This document shows, one piece after another, positions 8,960 to 17,585 of a stretch of 64,000 nt of DNA; position 1 is the first letter of the stretch, and every line of letters starts with the position of its first letter. The notes beneath the pieces were generated by a model, which was not told where the DNA came from, did no database searches, and worked only from the letters and a program-made list of their open reading frames with translations. A program made the position numbers and the translations under genes. The DNA is from Solibacillus silvestris_B (GTDB lineage: Bacteria > Bacillota > Bacilli > Bacillales_A > Planococcaceae): NCBI RefSeq assembly GCF_051967575.1, contig NZ_JBQCJW010000001.1:62001-126000 (forward strand), read 5' to 3'.

Positions 8960-10095
8960 ACGGTTTCCTCCTCATCAAATGTAATCCGGGCAACGGAAAT
9001 GGTTGCATTGCCGCTTTTCTTCTTTTCCAAAAGCCAGTCCGTCGCATTGGCACACCGTAATGCTGCGGGTTCACTGACACCGTATGCCCCTGTAAATTTA
9101 AAGACTGTTTCAGATGGGTTTTGCAGCGGCATCTCATTCAGCTCTGCCGGTGTATACGTTATAAACTGCCAGTTGTTTCTGGCCGCTACTTGCAGGAAAC
9201 CCTGCTCGTCCTTTTTCAAATCGATTGTGGCGATTGCTTTGACGCTCTTTTTGCTCAGCTTTAGTTCTGCAAGCGTTTCATCAATTAGTTGTTCAATTTC
9301 TTCTGCCGATGTTCCGCGATTACAGCCCATTCCTAAAACAATGGATTTCGGTCTGTAGATCACACCGTTTTCGAGCAATATTTCTTCCTCTTTTTCGATA
9401 ATGCGATCGGTAATGAGCAATGTCGCCTGTGGTTTTGCAGCAATTGCTTCCTGTGTCGTACTGTAAATTTTCAAAGTATCAGGCATCGGTGTTTCATGAA
9501 GCCACCATTTTTTTTCACCGGTTTCCTGTACGATGGCAACATGTTCTTCATTGACAACAGATGCACTGACAGGCGTTAACTTTTCTTCACTGTCCCAAAC
9601 CCATCCGTACCGTGCACCAAATAAATCAACCGCGATTGTTTTTTGAACATCGGATGCTGTAGTTACAATCGGAGTCGCATTGATTGCTTGTGCAAACTCA
9701 TTTGTCAGGGCATTCGCACCCCCAATATGCCCGGATAAAACACTCACGACGTATTGTCCTTTATCGTCAACAACGAGAACACCCGGATCTTTCTTTTTAT
9801 CTACTAAAATCGGGGCAATCATCCGAACGACTGCGCCAAGGGAAATAATCAATATCATCGACTTATATGCTTTAAATAATGCAGGCAGCAGCAGGCGCAC
9901 CGTCCCGTCAAATAATTGAATATTTTTTTCAGCCTCATCGCCCTGCTCGAATTTCTTCATATAATAGACATCGACATATGGAAACTTCTCCGCATACTTT
10001 CTTGCGTTCGCCACACCGTGCTTTGTAATGGCAACAAGTGCATAAGGTTTTGTCACACGAACTTCCGGTATTTCCCCTTCACGTAAATTAATCAT
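8956..10095 (-). CDS. cbiG: Cobalt-precorrin-5A hydrolase (CbiG)
   Basis: A 379-residue CbiG, which opens the delta-lactone ring of cobalt-precorrin-5A and releases acetaldehyde. The N-terminal part has ALVAITKHGVANARKY; the middle part has SLGAVVRMIAPI and VLSGHIGGANALT; the C-terminal CobE-like part has GMGCNRGTSAEEIEQLI and the ending VSEPAALRCA. The ATG follows AAAGGTG by nine bases and overlaps cbiF by eight bases. The presence of cbiG is diagnostic for the anaerobic (early cobalt insertion) pathway. Confidence 0.95.
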   Translation of the reverse strand: MINLREGEIPEVRVTKPYALVAITKHGVANARKYAEKFPYVDVYYMKKFEQGDEAEKNIQLFDGTVRLLLPALFKAYKSMILIISLGAVVRMIAPILVDKKKDPGVLVVDDKGQYVVSVLSGHIGGANALTNEFAQAINATPIVTTASDVQKTIAVDLFGARYGWVWDSEEKLTPVSASVVNEEHVAIVQETGEKKWWLHETPMPDTLKIYSTTQEAIAAKPQATLLITDRIIEKEEEILLENGVIYRPKSIVLGMGCNRGTSAEEIEQLIDETLAELKLSKKSVKAIATIDLKKDEQGFLQVAARNNWQFITYTPAELNEMPLQNPSETVFKFTGAYGVSEPAALRCANATDWLLEKKKSGNATISVARITFDEEETV

Positions 10096-10870
10096 CGACT
10101 TTCACACCTTTACGGAAACCATGTGTAAAGGTAGCGTCATATAATTTTGAACGGTAGTCTTTTTCATGGATATTCGGATCAAGTGCCCAACCGGCTAAAA
10201 TCATCGCATGTTTGCGGATTCCATTTGTACGCATCGCTTCATCCAGTCCGGCAATTGTCGTGCGAACGATTTTTTGATCCGGCCATGAAGCTCGTTGAAT
10301 AACTGCAACCGGTGTATCATCCGACCAGCCTGCAGCCTGTAGCTCTTTTGTAATCTTTTTCGTTAATGTGGCACTTAAAAACATTGCAATTGTGCAATGA
10401 TGGTTTGCCAACGCTTGCAGTTTTTCACGCTCCGGTACTGGTGTACGTCCTTCTGCTCGTGTTAAGATCAAAGTTTGTGTCAAGTCAGGAACCGTTAATT
10501 CGGCTCCTACTGCTGCAGCGGCAGCAAACACGGAACTCACACCTGGAACAACGTCATAGCCAATATGATGGTTTTTTAATAATGCAACTTGTTCCATTGT
10601 TGCCCCGTACATTGCCGGGTCACCCGTATGTAAACGCACAACCATTTTGCCCGCATTGACGCGTTCGACGATGCAATCAACCATCTCCTGTAAATGCATG
10701 CCTGCTGTACGGATCACTTCTGCATCCGCACGGGCTTCGGCAACTAAAGATTCACTTACTAAAGAATCTGTATACATGACAACATCCGCTTGTTGAAGCA
10801 GTTTAAGACCTTTCACTGTAATTAAATCCGGGTCGCCGGGACCTGCACCTATAATCCAAATTTTCTTCAT
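10088..10870 (-). CDS. cbiF: Cobalt-precorrin-4 C11-methyltransferase (CbiF/CobM)
   Basis: A 260-residue SAM methyltransferase that methylates C11 of cobalt-precorrin-4. It starts MKKIWIIGAGPGDPDLIT, and VRLHTGDPAMYGATMEQ and GVSSVFAAAAAVGAELTVP are CbiF-type signatures. The start is set at 10870, where the ATG shares one base with the TAA stop codon of cbiL; an upstream in-frame start would overlap cbiL further. The length matches the family. Confidence 0.95.
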   Translation of the reverse strand: MKKIWIIGAGPGDPDLITVKGLKLLQQADVVMYTDSLVSESLVAEARADAEVIRTAGMHLQEMVDCIVERVNAGKMVVRLHTGDPAMYGATMEQVALLKNHHIGYDVVPGVSSVFAAAAAVGAELTVPDLTQTLILTRAEGRTPVPEREKLQALANHHCTIAMFLSATLTKKITKELQAAGWSDDTPVAVIQRASWPDQKIVRTTIAGLDEAMRTNGIRKHAMILAGWALDPNIHEKDYRSKLYDATFTHGFRKGVKVDD

Positions 10871-11574
10871 TATTTTCGCACCACCATACATGATAAATAA
10901 TTGAGCTCAGCTCCACGCAATTCGTTCGTATTCCAAATAATTTCTTCATCGGATGTTACTTTTGTCACAACACGGGTTTTTTCAAGCAGGTTCATTTCTT
11001 CAAGTAAGTCCAGCATGTCATCCAATACTTTCGCTACTTTAATGAACACAATTCCATCATGTGTTTCGATAACACGGCGCATCTCTGCCATATCCGAAGT
11101 TGCCGGAATCATTGCTACATGGTCATCTCCGTCTGCCAATGGGATTCCTAAACGATTGGCAGTTCCATTAAATGAAGATATCCCTGCAATCGATTTCATT
11201 GGGACTTCGGGATGCATTTCTTTCATCAGTTTCATCAAGTGTATATATGTACTAAAAAGCATCGGGTCGCCTTCCGTTACGAAAGCAACATCTCGGCCTT
11301 CCTTCAAATGTGCATAAATTTTCTCTGCGGATTTAGACCATGCTTCGTGCAATGTTTGCTCGTCCTTCGTCATCGGAAATACAAGTCCCAGCATTTCTTT
11401 TTCCGCCGGATTAACGTACACATCGATGATTCGCTGCGCATACGATTTACTGCCGCGCAATTTTTGCGGATAGGCAATTACCGGACATTCTTTTAGCATT
11501 CGAAAAGCTTTCACTGTAATAAGTTCCGGATCTCCTGGTCCAACACCCAATCCGATCAATGTACCGATTGTCAT
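10870..11574 (-). CDS. cbiL: Cobalt-precorrin-2 C20-methyltransferase (CbiL/CobI)
   Basis: A 234-residue SAM methyltransferase that methylates C20 of cobalt-precorrin-2. The loop GLGVGPGDPELITVKA is at the N-terminus, VAFVTEGDPMLFSTYIH near residue 95, and SIAGISSFNGTANRLGIPL near residue 130. The ATG overlaps the cbiET stop codon by four bases and has AAAGGA eight bases upstream. The next gene starts on its stop codon. Confidence 0.95.
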   Translation of the reverse strand: MTIGTLIGLGVGPGDPELITVKAFRMLKECPVIAYPQKLRGSKSYAQRIIDVYVNPAEKEMLGLVFPMTKDEQTLHEAWSKSAEKIYAHLKEGRDVAFVTEGDPMLFSTYIHLMKLMKEMHPEVPMKSIAGISSFNGTANRLGIPLADGDDHVAMIPATSDMAEMRRVIETHDGIVFIKVAKVLDDMLDLLEEMNLLEKTRVVTKVTSDEEIIWNTNELRGAELNYLSCMVVRK

Positions 11575-12779
11575 AGTTCCATTCCTTTCTGTGCTGTCAC
11601 AATAAAAATTGGATTTAACGGTTCAAAACGCGTTAAATTTAAAATGGGCTTACTCTTTGAAATTTGTGCCTGAAGTACTGAAACCTCACAGTTGAGCTTT
11701 TTAAAATGTCCCATCGCTTCTGCCAAATTTTCAATTGTTGCGATGTTCATAACAATGCGGCCATTTGGCTTTAATCGAACGATACATTGTTGCAGTAACT
11801 GCTCCATATTGCCGCCGTTTCCGCCAATGAAAATGGCGTCCGGATCAGGAAATTCTTCTAATCTTTCTGGTGCTTTTCCTAAAACAGCTGTAAAGTCAGT
11901 ACGGTGAATATGCTGATTTTGAAGACAGTTTTCCAAATCCGCTTCATTTTTTTCAATTGCAAACACTTGACCTTCGCGGGCTATTTTCGACATTTCGATG
12001 GCAACTGATCCTGTGCATGTCCCAATGTCCCATGCGATACTTGTTTCTTTTAATTGCAGTGCTTGTAAACAAAGCACTCGGATCTCCTTTTTCGTGATAA
12101 GCCCTTTATCCGGTTTTCGCTGAATAAACTTGTCATCATCAATACCGATTGATGCACGCTCGACAACTACACGCTGCTTTAAAATAACGACATTCAGTGG
12201 TGAAAATTCGGCGTTCTCCATTTCATCCAAAGAAAAGTGGCGACATCTTTCTGTTGAACCTTCCAAATTTTCTGCCACAAACGCATCGTATTCGGACATG
12301 CCGAACGCTTTTAAATAACGAGCAAGTGCATTCGGTGAATTTTCTTCATCTGTCAAAATGGCTATTTTTTTTCGGCCATCGATTTTTTGAGCAAGTCCTT
12401 TCATCGACCTACCATGAACACTTGTTAAATAAGCATCCTGCCAGCTTTCCTGCATTCTTGTAAATGCCAGTTGAACAGAGCTTGCATAAGGATATATTTC
12501 TAATGGGAGCTTCTTCGCCAAAACTCCCCCTAATCCGTAAAACAGCGGATCGCCTGATACTAAAATGACGACGTTTCTTGTTTCTTCTTGCAGCTTATCT
12601 ACTAATCGAGAGAGTCCGCCTTTTATAATGATTTTTTCACCAGTGTAATCCGGGAAAAAGTCAAGATGACGTTTACCACCAGCAAGCACTTCACTTGACT
12701 CAATCCAAGCGATATATTGCGGGAGTAAACTTGCTGGTCCGTTATCCCCGATACCAATCATTTTCATCCAATTGTTCAA
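11571..12779 (-). CDS. cbiET: Cobalt-precorrin-7 C5-methyltransferase / precorrin-6B C15 decarboxylating methyltransferase (CbiET fusion)
   Basis: A 402-residue fusion. The N-terminal CbiE half (about residues 5-200) begins KMIGIGDNGPASL and has VILVSGDPLFYGLGG and TSVHGRS. The C-terminal CbiT half (about 210-400) has the class I methyltransferase motif AWDIGTCTGSVAIEMS and AIFIGGNGGNMEQLL. Together they methylate C5 and C15 and remove the C12 acetate carboxylate. The first in-frame start is TTG at 12779, with GGAAAGG upstream; an ATG at 12767 is possible but has a poorer ribosome site. The fused form is the one seen in B. megaterium. Confidence 0.94.
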   Translation of the reverse strand: MNNWMKMIGIGDNGPASLLPQYIAWIESSEVLAGGKRHLDFFPDYTGEKIIIKGGLSRLVDKLQEETRNVVILVSGDPLFYGLGGVLAKKLPLEIYPYASSVQLAFTRMQESWQDAYLTSVHGRSMKGLAQKIDGRKKIAILTDEENSPNALARYLKAFGMSEYDAFVAENLEGSTERCRHFSLDEMENAEFSPLNVVILKQRVVVERASIGIDDDKFIQRKPDKGLITKKEIRVLCLQALQLKETSIAWDIGTCTGSVAIEMSKIAREGQVFAIEKNEADLENCLQNQHIHRTDFTAVLGKAPERLEEFPDPDAIFIGGNGGNMEQLLQQCIVRLKPNGRIVMNIATIENLAEAMGHFKKLNCEVSVLQAQISKSKPILNLTRFEPLNPIFIVTAQKGMEL

Positions 12780-13878
12780 TATTCTCAGCCTTTCCCAGCA
12801 TGTCCCCGTTCATTGCATACAGCGATGTGGAAACACGTAATTTCGCTTTCATATGATCCAGTGCAAAGTAACAGCAGTTTTTACAAAGCGCTTCAAAAAA
12901 TTGGTCATTCCCCTGCATGATTTCCCCTACTTGTGATGCCGTATTCGCATGTAATATTTGCTCGATTATTTCTGGGTCAGCTTCTGCATTTTTCGCGATT
13001 TCAGCCAAAAACGGGAAACTGATAGGCGCACTTTTCGAATGCACCATCATGACACCCTGTGCTACCTTAGAAAATTTCCCCATCATCCCGACAAGCGATA
13101 CTTGGGGAATCTCTTTTCGGGCAATATGCTTTAATGTAAAACCGACAAAATCTCCCATCTCTATAAATGCTTCTTCTGGTAAGTGCGGATATTGTTTCAT
13201 CGCGTATTTTTCACTGCGTCCGCCGGTTGTGATGACAAGATGTTCACAGCCTGCTTCTTTTGCAACACTGATCGCCTGCACGATACTCGCCATATAAGCG
13301 GAGCTTGAAAAGGGCACGACCGTTCCTCGTGTACCTAATATGGATATGCCGCCCAGTATACCAAGCCTTGCATTTAACGTCTTTTTCGCTATTTCCTCAC
13401 CGTCCGGAACTGAAATAATTACTTCGACTCCTTTGTCAATTTGGAAAAGTTGTATCGCTTCTTCGACGACACCATGAAGCATTTTTCTCGGAACAGGGTT
13501 AATTGCCGCTTCCCCGACAGGGACGGGCAATCCTGCTTTTGTCACACGACCAACACCGACTCCGCCATCCAAATGGACACCGCTTTTCTCTACAAAACGA
13601 ACGGTACTTTGAATGCGTGCTTTATGCGTTGCATCCGGATCATCCCCGGCATCCTTAATCGTTTCACACATCACTTCATTGTCCTTTACTACAAATGATG
13701 CCACTGTAAATGTGGCATCCTGTCCTACAGGTAAATGTATTGTTACATCTTTTGGGACTTCACCCGTCACAAGTGCGTACAGGGCAGCCTTTGTCATCGC
13801 AGTTGCACAAGCTCCTGTTGTATAGCCGTGACGCATTTCCGACGGATCTTTTTTATTTCGCTTCTTTTGCTCGTTCAT
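12742..13878 (-). CDS. cbiD: Cobalt-precorrin-5B C1-methyltransferase (CbiD)
   Basis: About 378 residues of CbiD, which methylates C1 in the anaerobic pathway. The family signature MRHGYTTGACATAMTKAAL is near the N-terminus, with GGVGVGRVTKAGL, NPVPRKML, ILGTRGTVVPFS and VITTGGRSE later. The start is unsure: ATG at 13878 overlaps cbiC by 26 bases and has no clear ribosome site, while ATG at 13836, directly before the signature, lies after the cbiC stop codon but is also weakly served. Translational coupling from cbiC is likely. Confidence 0.93.
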   Translation of the reverse strand: MNEQKKRNKKDPSEMRHGYTTGACATAMTKAALYALVTGEVPKDVTIHLPVGQDATFTVASFVVKDNEVMCETIKDAGDDPDATHKARIQSTVRFVEKSGVHLDGGVGVGRVTKAGLPVPVGEAAINPVPRKMLHGVVEEAIQLFQIDKGVEVIISVPDGEEIAKKTLNARLGILGGISILGTRGTVVPFSSSAYMASIVQAISVAKEAGCEHLVITTGGRSEKYAMKQYPHLPEEAFIEMGDFVGFTLKHIARKEIPQVSLVGMMGKFSKVAQGVMMVHSKSAPISFPFLAEIAKNAEADPEIIEQILHANTASQVGEIMQGNDQFFEALCKNCCYFALDHMKAKLRVSTSLYAMNGDMLGKAENIEQLDENDWYRG

Positions 13879-14527
13879 CAGCCATGATTGAGATGGCATT
13901 TAATGCTGCGACGGTTACAGTACTGCCACCTTTTCTTCCTACATTCGTAATAAACGGAATTCCTTCTAAAATCGCTAATTCCGCTTTAGATTCTGCTGCC
14001 GAAACGAACCCAACAGGCATTCCAATGATTAAATCAGGCTTTGCGAGACCTTCTTTAACCAGGCGAATTAATTCAAGTAAAGCTGTTGGGGCATTCCCAA
14101 TTGCATAAATACCACCTTCTTGTAATTGCGTCGCCTTTTGCATCGAAATAATGGCACGAGTTGTTCCAAGTTTTTTGGCTTCAATTGAAACGTCTTCATC
14201 TGCGATATAACAATGCAGATCCCCGCCATGTTTTTGGAATCGTTTGCGACCAGAACCACTTTCAATCATCTGAACATCTGCTACAACATGACGTCCTGCT
14301 AAAATCGACTGAATTCCCGCTTCAATGGCATCATCCGTAAAAATCATGCTGCGGCCCAGTTCGAAGTCTGCTGAAGCATGGATAACGCGGCGAACAACAA
14401 GCCATTGTTCATCTGTAAATGGATGTTCGCCCATTTCTTCTTTAATCATCGCAAAGCTATAGTCATAAATTTTGTCCGGGTCTACCGTTAGTGGTACGAA
14501 GTCTGTATTAAAATTCATATTTGCCAT
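13853..14527 (-). CDS. cbiC: Cobalt-precorrin-8 methylmutase (CbiC/CobH)
   Basis: A 224-residue methylmutase that moves the methyl group from C11 to C12, giving cobyrinic acid. Signatures are RRVIHASADFE (active-site His region, near residue 48), ADVQMIESG, GNAPTALLELI and GMPVGFVSAAESK. A strong AGGAGG lies about nine bases before the ATG. The gene begins two bases after cbiJ and is the normal length. Confidence 0.95.
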   Translation of the reverse strand: MANMNFNTDFVPLTVDPDKIYDYSFAMIKEEMGEHPFTDEQWLVVRRVIHASADFELGRSMIFTDDAIEAGIQSILAGRHVVADVQMIESGSGRKRFQKHGGDLHCYIADEDVSIEAKKLGTTRAIISMQKATQLQEGGIYAIGNAPTALLELIRLVKEGLAKPDLIIGMPVGFVSAAESKAELAILEGIPFITNVGRKGGSTVTVAALNAISIMADERAKEAK

Positions 14528-14529
14528 TG

Positions 14530-15288
14530 CTATTTGCCTCCTAATTTTTCAAACACTTTGTCGAATGAAGTGCATAAGTTTTCATAGTGTATTTTTGGTC
14601 GCTTAATTAAAATGACAGGAATGCCAAGCTCTAATGCCGCATCCATCTTCTCGTCTACCGAACCGACTTTCCCGCTTTCCTTTGTAATAATAAGTGTTGT
14701 GCTGAACTGTTCGTAAAGCGCTTTATTCAATTCTTTAGAAAACGGTCCTTGGATTGCGATAATATCGCGTTGCTTCACACCTAGTGCATTGCATTTATCC
14801 ATATTCTCTTTATTTGGCAGCATCCGGCAGACAAGACGAATGTTTTCGTTATGTAATAATTGTTCCGTAAAAACGGCGAGCGTTTTACTGCCTGTCGTCA
14901 ACATAATTGTTCCTGAATGTGCGGATGCAGCAATTGCCGCTTCTTTATACGTTTCCACTTCCGTAACAAGCGGATGTACATAGCTTTGTTGTGGACGTTC
15001 ATATCGAATATAGGGTATACCCGTTATATTTGCAGCAGCCATCGCTGTTTTAGAAGCCTCTTCCGCATACGGATGACTTGCATCTACCACCATTGTTACG
15101 TGTCGTTCTTCGATCAGTTCCGTCATTTGCTGTACTGTTAAGCGACCGACATGATATGGAACATTCGCATCTTTTAGACTCGCAGCAGCAGAATCCGTAA
15201 CAACAGTGGCCACCAGATCATAGCCGGCTTGCATTAATCGAATCGCCAGCTCTCTTGCATCACTTGTTCCTGCTAAAAATAAAATCAT
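14530..15288 (-). CDS. cbiJ: Cobalt-precorrin-6A reductase (CbiJ/CobK)
   Basis: A 252-residue NAD(P)H-dependent reductase of the macrocycle. It begins MILFLAGTSDARELAIRL and has VVDASHPYAEEASKTA, YIRYERP, MLTTGSKTL and ITKESGKVGSVDEKMDAA, all typical of CobK/CbiJ. Start 15288 is preferred because AGGTGA is four bases upstream; a longer start would run nearly to cbiH60. It lies eight bases after cbiH60. Confidence 0.94.
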   Translation of the reverse strand: MILFLAGTSDARELAIRLMQAGYDLVATVVTDSAAASLKDANVPYHVGRLTVQQMTELIEERHVTMVVDASHPYAEEASKTAMAAANITGIPYIRYERPQQSYVHPLVTEVETYKEAAIAASAHSGTIMLTTGSKTLAVFTEQLLHNENIRLVCRMLPNKENMDKCNALGVKQRDIIAIQGPFSKELNKALYEQFSTTLIITKESGKVGSVDEKMDAALELGIPVILIKRPKIHYENLCTSFDKVFEKLGGK

Positions 15289-15296
15289 CGTCTCAC

Positions 15297-16958
15297 CTAA
15301 TCTCCACATGGGGCTTCTTCCACTTTAATTTTGCATGACATATCAACATAATTGAAATTCAGTATTTTCTTCACACGTTTAAAATATTTAAAGAAACGCT
15401 CATTAGGATGGGCATTTTCTTTATAGTCCGCAACGATATCCGTTAGTAAAGGAATCAATTTTTCCGGTTCGATCCCCTCCAGGACAGGTTGTGCAGCATG
15501 GGCTGTTCGTCCGACTGGCTTCGAACCGATAAACAAATCGAACTTTTTCTTGCGGTAAACAATGCCGATATCATCAAAAACCGCTCGATAACAAGCCATT
15601 CCGCACCCATTAATTCCGACATGCAGCTCTTTCGGCATTTTAATGCCTCCGAGCGTTTCCATGATCTGTTCAGCATAAGGAATGGATTCCGCTTTTTCGC
15701 CGTAACAGAAATCACACGCCTTGACGATTACTACGTCGCCGACAGGTTGAACAAGTAAACCCGTTTTTTCTACCGTTTCTACTATTCTTTGAGGTGAATC
15801 AGTTGGTACCTTCAACACGAGACGATGATCGGGCGTATATTCCATCGTACCCCGTTCCCCTACAACCTTTGCCAATGTAATCATTTGTGCAGGTGTAATC
15901 AATTTATTGGCAACACCTGGTGATACCGCAAACTCAAATATGGATTCCACTTCTTGCTGAACTAAAAAAGGATTTTCTTCAACTTTTACTACTGACGTTT
16001 CTTTATGTACGAGCGCTAATGCTTCATTTGCAAGCTGTAATGCGGTTGTTTTAATGGCTGCTGGTTCAACTATTTTTTTCTCGATAGCTTCAATTTTTTC
16101 ATACCCGGTCTTTGCTTCACCCGTTTCCTGATCCAATGCCCACGGTTCCGCTTCTTTTTTCAAACGTTGATGCGGTTTTAACAGTTGTTTTTCTTCTCCT
16201 AACGTATATTTACGCTGATAGCCGCGTGGGGTAATGATTTTATTATCATAGTAAAATGTTGAAGAGTTCCCTACGACTACTGTTGTGAGCATTCCGATAT
16301 CATGTTCCAGCATTTCCTCTAATGTTGTTAACACAATATCCTGCGTATCCCTGTATGCAGCTTTTACTAGCCCAACAGGTGTATCCGGTGAACGATACTT
16401 AAGCAAAATTCGTTGGGCTTCAACAATCTGTCTCGTACGTCTGCCAGATTTCGGATTATAGAATGCGATGACAAAATCCGCCATTGCCGCCGCTTCAATC
16501 CGTTTTTCAATGACCGTCCATGGTGTTAAATGGTCACTTAAACTAATCGTGCACGAATCATGCATAACCGGAGCACCGAGTAAACTGGCACAGGAGTTAA
16601 TGGCAGATATACCCGGAACAACTTCTACTTCAATGCCTTCTTTTGCAGTCCAGCCCTTTTCGATTAATACTTCATATACGAGCCCCGCCATCCCGTAAAC
16701 ACCCGCATCCCCACTGGAAATAACGGCAACAATATGGCCGGCTTCAGCTTGTTTTACAGCTTCTTGTGCACGTGAAACTTCTTCAGTCATTCCCGTACTG
16801 ACAATGGTTTTCGCTGTCACTAAATGCTCGATCAGTTCTACATACGTTTTGTAGCCCATAATATGGTCACTTTGCTGTAGCGCATCGACTGCACGTTTTG
16901 TTATATGTTCACGATCTCCAGGACCGAACCCTACAACAAAGATTTTTCCCTTTTGCAT
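15297..16958 (-). CDS. cbiH60: Cobalt-precorrin-3 C17-methyltransferase with C-terminal Fe-S domain (CbiH60 type)
   Basis: A 553-residue protein that drives ring contraction and C17 methylation. Residues 1-240 are the CbiH methyltransferase (VVGFGPGDREHIT, VISSGDAGVYGMAGL, VPGISAINSCASLLGAP). A charged linker leads to a ferredoxin-like nitrite/sulfite-reductase domain (about 340-535) with four cysteines at 415, 418, 452 and 456 (CDFC and CGMAC), a likely [4Fe-4S] site. This matches the long CbiH60 known from B. megaterium rather than the short enteric CbiH. Start 16958 has GGAGGGTG five bases upstream; a longer reading frame would run into the riboswitch terminator. It is the first gene of the operon. 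Confidence 0.95.
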   Translation of the reverse strand: MQKGKIFVVGFGPGDREHITKRAVDALQQSDHIMGYKTYVELIEHLVTAKTIVSTGMTEEVSRAQEAVKQAEAGHIVAVISSGDAGVYGMAGLVYEVLIEKGWTAKEGIEVEVVPGISAINSCASLLGAPVMHDSCTISLSDHLTPWTVIEKRIEAAAMADFVIAFYNPKSGRRTRQIVEAQRILLKYRSPDTPVGLVKAAYRDTQDIVLTTLEEMLEHDIGMLTTVVVGNSSTFYYDNKIITPRGYQRKYTLGEEKQLLKPHQRLKKEAEPWALDQETGEAKTGYEKIEAIEKKIVEPAAIKTTALQLANEALALVHKETSVVKVEENPFLVQQEVESIFEFAVSPGVANKLITPAQMITLAKVVGERGTMEYTPDHRLVLKVPTDSPQRIVETVEKTGLLVQPVGDVVIVKACDFCYGEKAESIPYAEQIMETLGGIKMPKELHVGINGCGMACYRAVFDDIGIVYRKKKFDLFIGSKPVGRTAHAAQPVLEGIEPEKLIPLLTDIVADYKENAHPNERFFKYFKRVKKILNFNYVDMSCKIKVEEAPCGD

Positions 16959-17060
16959 GTATACACCCTCCGTTATAGAAAAATACATCTCGCCCCATAG
17001 GGAGTGATGATAATTTTTCTTATGTGGATCCAAAAAAACTAGTATTACGTATCCACTAAG

Positions 17061-17105
17061 AAATAAAAAATGCCCGTACCTCTCGTCAGAAAGAGGTACG
17101 GGCAT
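17061..17105 (-). terminator. Intrinsic terminator of the cobalamin riboswitch
   Basis: A perfect 14-base inverted repeat (17070-17083 and 17092-17105, arms ATGCCCGTACCTCT and its complement) with an 8-base loop is followed on the minus strand by a T-rich run (17069-17061). It lies between the B12 aptamer and the cbiH60 start, about 100 bases before the ATG, so it is the expected expression platform that stops transcription when cobalamin is bound. Confidence 0.9.
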
Positions 17106-17163
17106 GTGAAATTAATACTAAAAAAGTATAGAAAAACACAAAAACAATTACTTGTTTCGCCTA

Positions 17164-17340
17164 TACTTCTCCCTCCGAAAAGTAAGTATCGTTTGAATAA
17201 GCAGGTTTCCTGGCTTAAGCTTCCTTTTACTTTCACATCTTCCCATCATTTCGACAGTGATTTGTTGTGATTTCATCAGCTATTACAGTAGCGGGGGCTG
17301 CATTAGTCTTTCACTAATTTCCCTTTTACCTCACATAAAT
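17164..17340 (-). ncRNA. Cobalamin (B12, AdoCbl-type) riboswitch aptamer
   Basis: On the minus strand the order of conserved pieces is right for a B12 riboswitch: TGAGGTAAAAGGGAA near 17335-17315, GCAGCCCCCGCTACTGTAA (about 17301-17283), CACTG followed by GGGAAG, and the B12 box AAGCCAGGAAACCTGC at 17216-17201. A short closing hairpin (ATACTT and AAGTAT, 17164-17190) ends the aptamer. A terminator follows, so high cobalamin should switch off the whole synthesis-plus-uptake operon. Confidence 0.96.
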
Positions 17341-17376
17341 ATGCAAGCACTTATTCAAATTGCTAATTATTAAATT

Positions 17377-17405
17377 ATTATAAAAATAACATAGTCTATT
17401 AAAAA
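17377..17405 (-). promoter_or_regulatory. Candidate promoter of the B12 operon
   Basis: A perfect TATAAT lies on the minus strand at 17382-17377, about 40 bases before the first conserved aptamer bases. The matching -35 position (around 17400-17405, TTTTTA) is poor, so the assignment rests mainly on the -10 box and position. Confidence 0.4.
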
Positions 17406-17585
17406 ATGAAATGACTTTTAAAATATTGATAATTTATTCCTGTGGAAATAGAGCATTACATGCGTTTTCTTTCCTTCACGATCTACGTTGCTGGAAAGCG
17501 GCTTGCCTTATCGAGGAAATAATCTTTTTCCGAGTATGGGATGTCTTCATTTTTGCCTGTGCCTGAATATCGCTTCATCTTCATT

